Positions 5,699 to 8,243 of a stretch of DNA of 8,243 nucleotides are shown in pieces. A program made the translations under genes and the position numbers. A model generated the notes under the pieces. The model made no database searches. It was given only the letters and a program-made list of their open reading frames with translations, and was not told the origin of the DNA. Origin of the DNA: an uncultured Candidatus Saccharibacteria bacterium (GTDB taxonomy: Bacteria > Patescibacteria > Saccharimonadia > Saccharimonadales > UBA6022); contig CAMPHY010000031.1 of assembly GCA_946886125.1 (NCBI GenBank), positions 1 through 8,243 of the forward strand, in the 5' to 3' direction. The stretch's first letter is position 1; each line of letters begins with the position of its first letter.

Positions 5699-5920
5699 TT
5701 ATTTACGGTGCTTAAACATCCGACTAGCTTGGCTAAATATTTTAGCGGGAGCAAGCCATTCGGTTGCAGTAGCCACGTTGTTAGTGACTCGGTTAATATT
5801 TTTGGCAAGCTTGCGTACTTTAATTAGTACCGCAATCATTACCGCTAGTAACGCTACAATTACCAGTGAAAGCAAAATCACAACGATCGTCAGAAGTGTG
5901 ATAATTGTCTGCATTTCCAT
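5699..5920 (-). CDS. Small DUF948-like single-pass membrane protein
   Basis: A 73-residue protein made of one long hydrophobic helix (about 5-33) and a short basic, amphipathic tail (34-73) with several Lys and Arg residues. The pattern resembles the N-terminal part of DUF948/YtxG-like proteins, which often neighbour ytxH; the resemblance is by layout only. The ATG at 5920 has a good ribosome site, AAGGAGA at 5927-5933, 6 bases upstream; a second in-frame ATG at 5914 is less well placed. Unlike the other first genes here it has an untranslated leader with a ribosome site. A large palindrome sits about 60 bases upstream. It is co-oriented with the YtxH-family gene 16 bases away, and the two products probably act together in the membrane. 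Confidence 0.78.
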   Translation of the reverse strand: MEMQTIITLLTIVVILLSLVIVALLAVMIAVLIKVRKLAKNINRVTNNVATATEWLAPAKIFSQASRMFKHRK

Positions 5921-5978
5921 CTTCGTTCTCCTTTTTACGTTACCACTGTGACCCTACTATTGCAGATGCCGCAGTGTA

Positions 5979-6002
5979 TTTCAGTGATATATATCACAGA
6001 AA
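5979..6002. promoter_or_regulatory. 24-bp near-perfect palindrome, probable operator
   Basis: The core GTGATAT/ATATCAC (5984-5997) is perfectly symmetrical. After one mismatched pair (A5983 and A5998) symmetry resumes with TTTC (5979-5982) and GAAA (5999-6002), giving 22 of 24 symmetrical bases and no loop, as in a site for a dimeric regulator. On the minus strand it contains TGTGA-N6-TCACT, close to the Crp-type consensus TGTGA-N6-TCACA, but no such regulator is encoded here. A possible -10, TACACT (plus 5973-5978), lies next to it, so the palindrome would fall between -35 and -10 of a promoter for the DUF948-like/YtxH pair. Confidence 0.5.
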
Positions 6003-6016
6003 AAGCAACGATGGTG

Positions 6017-6046
6017 TTAGTAATTGTGTTTGTGTTGATAGGTCAA
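6017..6046 (-). promoter_or_regulatory. Possible alternative promoter for the DUF948-like/YtxH pair
   Basis: On the minus strand TTGACC (plus 6041-6046) is a five-of-six -35 match. The -10 at 18 bases spacing (TACTAA, plus 6017-6022) matches only three of six bases. If used, the mRNA leader would be about 90 bases long and include the 24-bp palindrome just downstream of the start point. Confidence 0.25.
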
Positions 6047-6094
6047 CTATGTATACATTAGCATTTTATTGACATAAAAGCAAGTAGGTGAAAG

Positions 6095-7099
6095 CTATAG
6101 TGCAAGTGGAGGTATGTCGAAAGAGGTTGGATACTCAAAATCTAAGGGGCCGTTTTGCATCGTCATAAGGACGAATTGATAGATAATGAATATGGCCGTC
6201 GCCCCTGAAAGTAATAGTACAGCGCCAAGTACAACCGCGTATATAAACACTGTCTTTACTGCAAACTTCTTATACCGTTCATATTCGCGCAGAGTATTAC
6301 CCTGCTTGTCACGCATAGCGCCCGACATAATCAAAGCCAGATCGACAATAACCCATATCCCTACTCCACCGAGCGTGAGAAGTTTCATGATACCCGTACC
6401 TACTTTCCCTAAGTAAAAACGATCGACTCCTAGTACACCCCACACAAGACTAAAGAAAAAGGCAGCTAAAAAGTGCCGTTGATGCCGATCGTCCTGGTGA
6501 GTTACATCAACAGCTGCTGCTGCCGATGTATGCCCTTGTACCGCTTTTAGAAACGTCAGACTCGGCTGGTAGTGCCCCACTTCAGATAAACGCGCATTCA
6601 TATACTCTCCATCGATCTCATCAGTAACATAGAGAGCCTTGCCGTCTTCGTAGTCGAATTTCCCCTGGTCACTACCGCGTCGCATAAATGACTTAATGAG
6701 CAGCGTATCAACTGAATTCATTAGCCAAACACCATGGCTTTCGCTCCGATGAGCCATCGCGAGATCCGTCAAAAAGACAGGAAACGTTTTGCCATCTGCA
6801 ACCTGAAACCGACAGTTTGCCATAATATCAATTGCATAATCTTCATAGCGAAACGTAATAGTGTCCGCTATACAAGTGAGTTTCTCGCCGTCTCTTGCTT
6901 GTACTGGAAAATCGGCGGCGTGCTCAGTCGTAGTGTCGGAAAAAAGTGATGAGACTTTTTGAAAATCGTCATTATGCACAATAATATCAATATCAGTTGG
7001 CGTACGACTACGCGTCACTAGCGCTACCTGACTACCTCCAAAAACCGCATACCGCACATTAGCTGCTGCGAGTGTTGAAAAGAGCTTTTCAGGCAACAT
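6095..7099 (-). CDS. Nucleotidyltransferase domain fused to TM2 membrane domain
   Basis: A 334-residue two-part protein. Residues 1 to about 178 resemble the DNA-polymerase-beta-type nucleotidyltransferase fold (as in AbiEii-like proteins): GGSQVAL (21-27), TDIDIIV (35-41, Asp36 and Asp38), a probable third acidic residue Asp91 (YAIDIM), and a helical part with LLIKSFMRRGSDQGKFD (133-149). Residues about 207-265 match a TM2 domain: paired membrane helices around FSLVWGVLGVDRFYLGKVG (216-234) with the usual Gly-Asp-Arg-Phe-Tyr-Leu-Gly core. A further membrane helix (about 281-311) and a short tail follow. The catalytic-type part would sit on the inner face of the membrane. The transferred nucleotide and its target are unknown. 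The ATG shares one base with the aspS stop (TAATG) and lacks a ribosome site, so it is probably translated by re-initiation after aspS. The reading frame is continuous. Confidence 0.8.
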   Translation of the reverse strand: MLPEKLFSTLAAANVRYAVFGGSQVALVTRSRTPTDIDIIVHNDDFQKVSSLFSDTTTEHAADFPVQARDGEKLTCIADTITFRYEDYAIDIMANCRFQVADGKTFPVFLTDLAMAHRSESHGVWLMNSVDTLLIKSFMRRGSDQGKFDYEDGKALYVTDEIDGEYMNARLSEVGHYQPSLTFLKAVQGHTSAAAAVDVTHQDDRHQRHFLAAFFFSLVWGVLGVDRFYLGKVGTGIMKLLTLGGVGIWVIVDLALIMSGAMRDKQGNTLREYERYKKFAVKTVFIYAVVLGAVLLLSGATAIFIIYQFVLMTMQNGPLDFEYPTSFDIPPLAL

Positions 7100-8243
7100 T
7101 ATGGCGTCAGACGATTAATGTCACGCGGAAATAGTGTTGCTTCTTTTACGTTCGATAAGCCAACTGTTTTTTGCACCAAACGATCGACACCAAAGCCACA
7201 ACCGCCATGCTGCGGAAGACCGTATTTGAACGCCTGCAAGTAGTACTTAAAGCCTTCGTGCTCAACATCCAGTCCAGCAGTTGTCATTTGCTCGATCATT
7301 TTTTCATAATTATGTTCGCGTAGTGGTACAGTAGCGATTTCTAAGCCACGATACAGCAAGTCGCCCCATGCAGCCGTACCATCACCATTTAATTTATGGT
7401 AAAACTTAGCGGCTTCTTCCGGAAAATGCGTTGCGTAGACCAGGTCCGAGCCAGTCTGCTTACGTGCGTACTCAGAAATCCAACGCTCTTCATCGGGCGT
7501 TAAATCTTTTTCTGCAGTTGTGTCATTTTTAGTTGCCTTGGTGTACATGTCATGGATTTCAGCAATCGTAAATCGCGGCACCTTGCCATCTTCAGGCAGC
7601 ACCAATTGAGGCGCATTTAAACTTTTAAGATCAGCGGCATGCTCGTCATAAACTCGTCGCAGAACATCTATTGTCATATTTGCCACCATATCGAGTACTT
7701 CATCGTGTGAATCCACGAAGCCCATTTCGATATCAAGCATAGTAAGCTCAGTTAAGTGACGAGTTGTCGCACTCGGCTCAGCCCGGTAGCTATGGCCAAT
7801 CTCATACACGCGCTCAAATGCACCAACCATAATTTGTTTATAAAACTGCGGACTTTGTGCCAATGTAGCTGTCTTACCAAAGTAATCGAGCTTGAACACT
7901 TCAGCACCACCCTCAGTAGCCTCTGCAAGTAGCTTTGGCGTATCAATCTCTACAAATTCATGATGATCTAAAAAGTCACGAATATAACGCGTCAGACTTG
8001 CGCGAATCTTAAAGATTTTTTGCTCCTGAAGATTGCGTACATTCAACACACGGTACTCAAACAGCGTATCGAGGTTTTCCGATTTATGGTTAATCGGCTT
8101 ATCAATTTCAATTGGCGGCTCGTCAGTTACTGGCACTTCAACGGCAACTGTTACATCGTGTAACTCAGCGCCACCAGGCGCACGCTCATCGGCAATAACC
8201 GTTCCAGTCAAACTGAGTACGGTACCGATTTGTAGTCCACGTA
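7099..8243 (-). CDS. aspS: Aspartate--tRNA ligase, archaeal/eukaryotic type (partial)
   Basis: The frame stays open to the right edge, so the start is outside the window. The TTG at 8211 lies inside the domain and is not the start. About 380 residues are visible of a family usually near 430-440. The first part (to codons near 8105) is the end of the OB-fold anticodon-binding domain. The class II core follows: motif 1 around FLDHHEFVEIDTPKL, then LAQSPQFYKQ, motif 2 VYEIGHSYRAEPSATTRHLTE followed by LDIEM, and motif 3 HGGCGFGVDRLV, ending FPRDINRLTP. The SPQ-YKQ segment and LDIEM favour AspRS over AsnRS. The enzyme charges tRNA-Asp with aspartate; many members also charge tRNA-Asn, which cannot be judged without the N-terminus. 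One oddity is LEIATVPLREHNY where relatives usually have a Gly-Gly-Gln-Arg loop. It is coupled to the nucleotidyltransferase-TM2 gene. Confidence 0.9.
   Translation of the reverse strand, partial: RGLQIGTVLSLTGTVIADERAPGGAELHDVTVAVEVPVTDEPPIEIDKPINHKSENLDTLFEYRVLNVRNLQEQKIFKIRASLTRYIRDFLDHHEFVEIDTPKLLAEATEGGAEVFKLDYFGKTATLAQSPQFYKQIMVGAFERVYEIGHSYRAEPSATTRHLTELTMLDIEMGFVDSHDEVLDMVANMTIDVLRRVYDEHAADLKSLNAPQLVLPEDGKVPRFTIAEIHDMYTKATKNDTTAEKDLTPDEERWISEYARKQTGSDLVYATHFPEEAAKFYHKLNGDGTAAWGDLLYRGLEIATVPLREHNYEKMIEQMTTAGLDVEHEGFKYYLQAFKYGLPQHGGCGFGVDRLVQKTVGLSNVKEATLFPRDINRLTP

Noticed and set aside
5683..5808. N-terminal extension of the YtxH-family frame
   Set aside because: It overlaps the DUF948-like gene in another frame and has no ribosome site; AGGAGG and the family N-terminus mark 5682 as the start.
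6033..6047. GTTGA-TAGG-TCAAC inverted repeat
   Set aside because: The arms are only 5 bp and overlap a -35-like sequence; this is expected by chance in an intergenic stretch.
6049..6077. ATGTATACAT palindrome (6049-6058) and an AT-rich hairpin TTTTAT-tgac-ATAAAA downstream of the transferase-TM2 gene
   Set aside because: The palindrome is short and the hairpin stem is only A/T with no T-run, so neither a terminator nor an operator can be supported.
8209..8211. TTG at the left of the visible aspS frame as a start codon
   Set aside because: The frame continues to the window edge with residues that fit the OB-fold domain, so the true start is outside the window.

Overview
The window reads as a compact, chromosomal stretch of a Candidatus Saccharibacteria (TM7/Patescibacteria)-type genome. 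This placement rests on gene content and style, not on a marker gene. The signs are small proteins, almost no intergenic space, a peptidoglycan gene (murC) next to lineage-type membrane proteins, an archaeal/eukaryotic-type AspRS, a MutY-like glycosylase without its iron-sulfur cysteines, and TGA used as a normal stop (so not the recoded-TGA Gracilibacteria/Absconditabacteria). No mobile element, tRNA, rRNA or CRISPR array is visible, and no gene-free stretch exceeds 300 bases (the longest is about 175, at 5921-6094).

Layout. Bases 1-220 (+) hold the end of murC, and 251-1126 (+) an MscS-type channel. Facing them are two leftward genes, 2054-1500 and 1507-1145, for a secreted helical protein and a single-pass membrane protein; they overlap by 8 bases. 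A leftward mutY-like gene (2880-2080) diverges from a tight rightward operon: msrA (2911-3444), an MBL-fold hydrolase (3441-4070) and an AlkA-type glycosylase (4070-4702). The operon runs tail to tail, with a 17-base overlap, into a leftward alpha/beta hydrolase (5255-4686). Then come a factor-independent terminator (5272-5302), a leftward pair encoding a YtxH-family protein (5682-5326) and a DUF948-like small membrane protein (5920-5699), and a 24-bp near-perfect palindrome upstream of them. The right end is a leftward pair: aspS (cut by the window edge, ending at 7099) and, overlapping it by one base, an unusual nucleotidyltransferase-TM2 membrane fusion (7099-6095).

How the genes may work together. 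The centre is a damage-repair block: reversal of methionine oxidation (MsrA), removal of A opposite 8-oxoG (MutY-like) and removal of alkylated bases (AlkA-like). The mutY-like gene and msrA start only 30 bp apart, and their -10 elements face each other. The flanks are mainly envelope functions: cell wall, osmotic release, small membrane proteins and YtxH stress-type proteins.

The most striking non-coding signal is a promoter style. Four genes (mscS, the secreted-protein gene, the mutY-like gene and msrA) have a TATACT or GATAAT box ending 6-7 bases before the start codon and no Shine-Dalgarno sequence, which predicts leaderless mRNAs. Several genes lying inside transcription units instead carry AGGAGG-type sites. 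The most unusual protein is the nucleotidyltransferase-TM2 fusion, followed by the clusterless MutY-like enzyme with a catalytic Asp-to-Glu change and a winged-helix-like tail.
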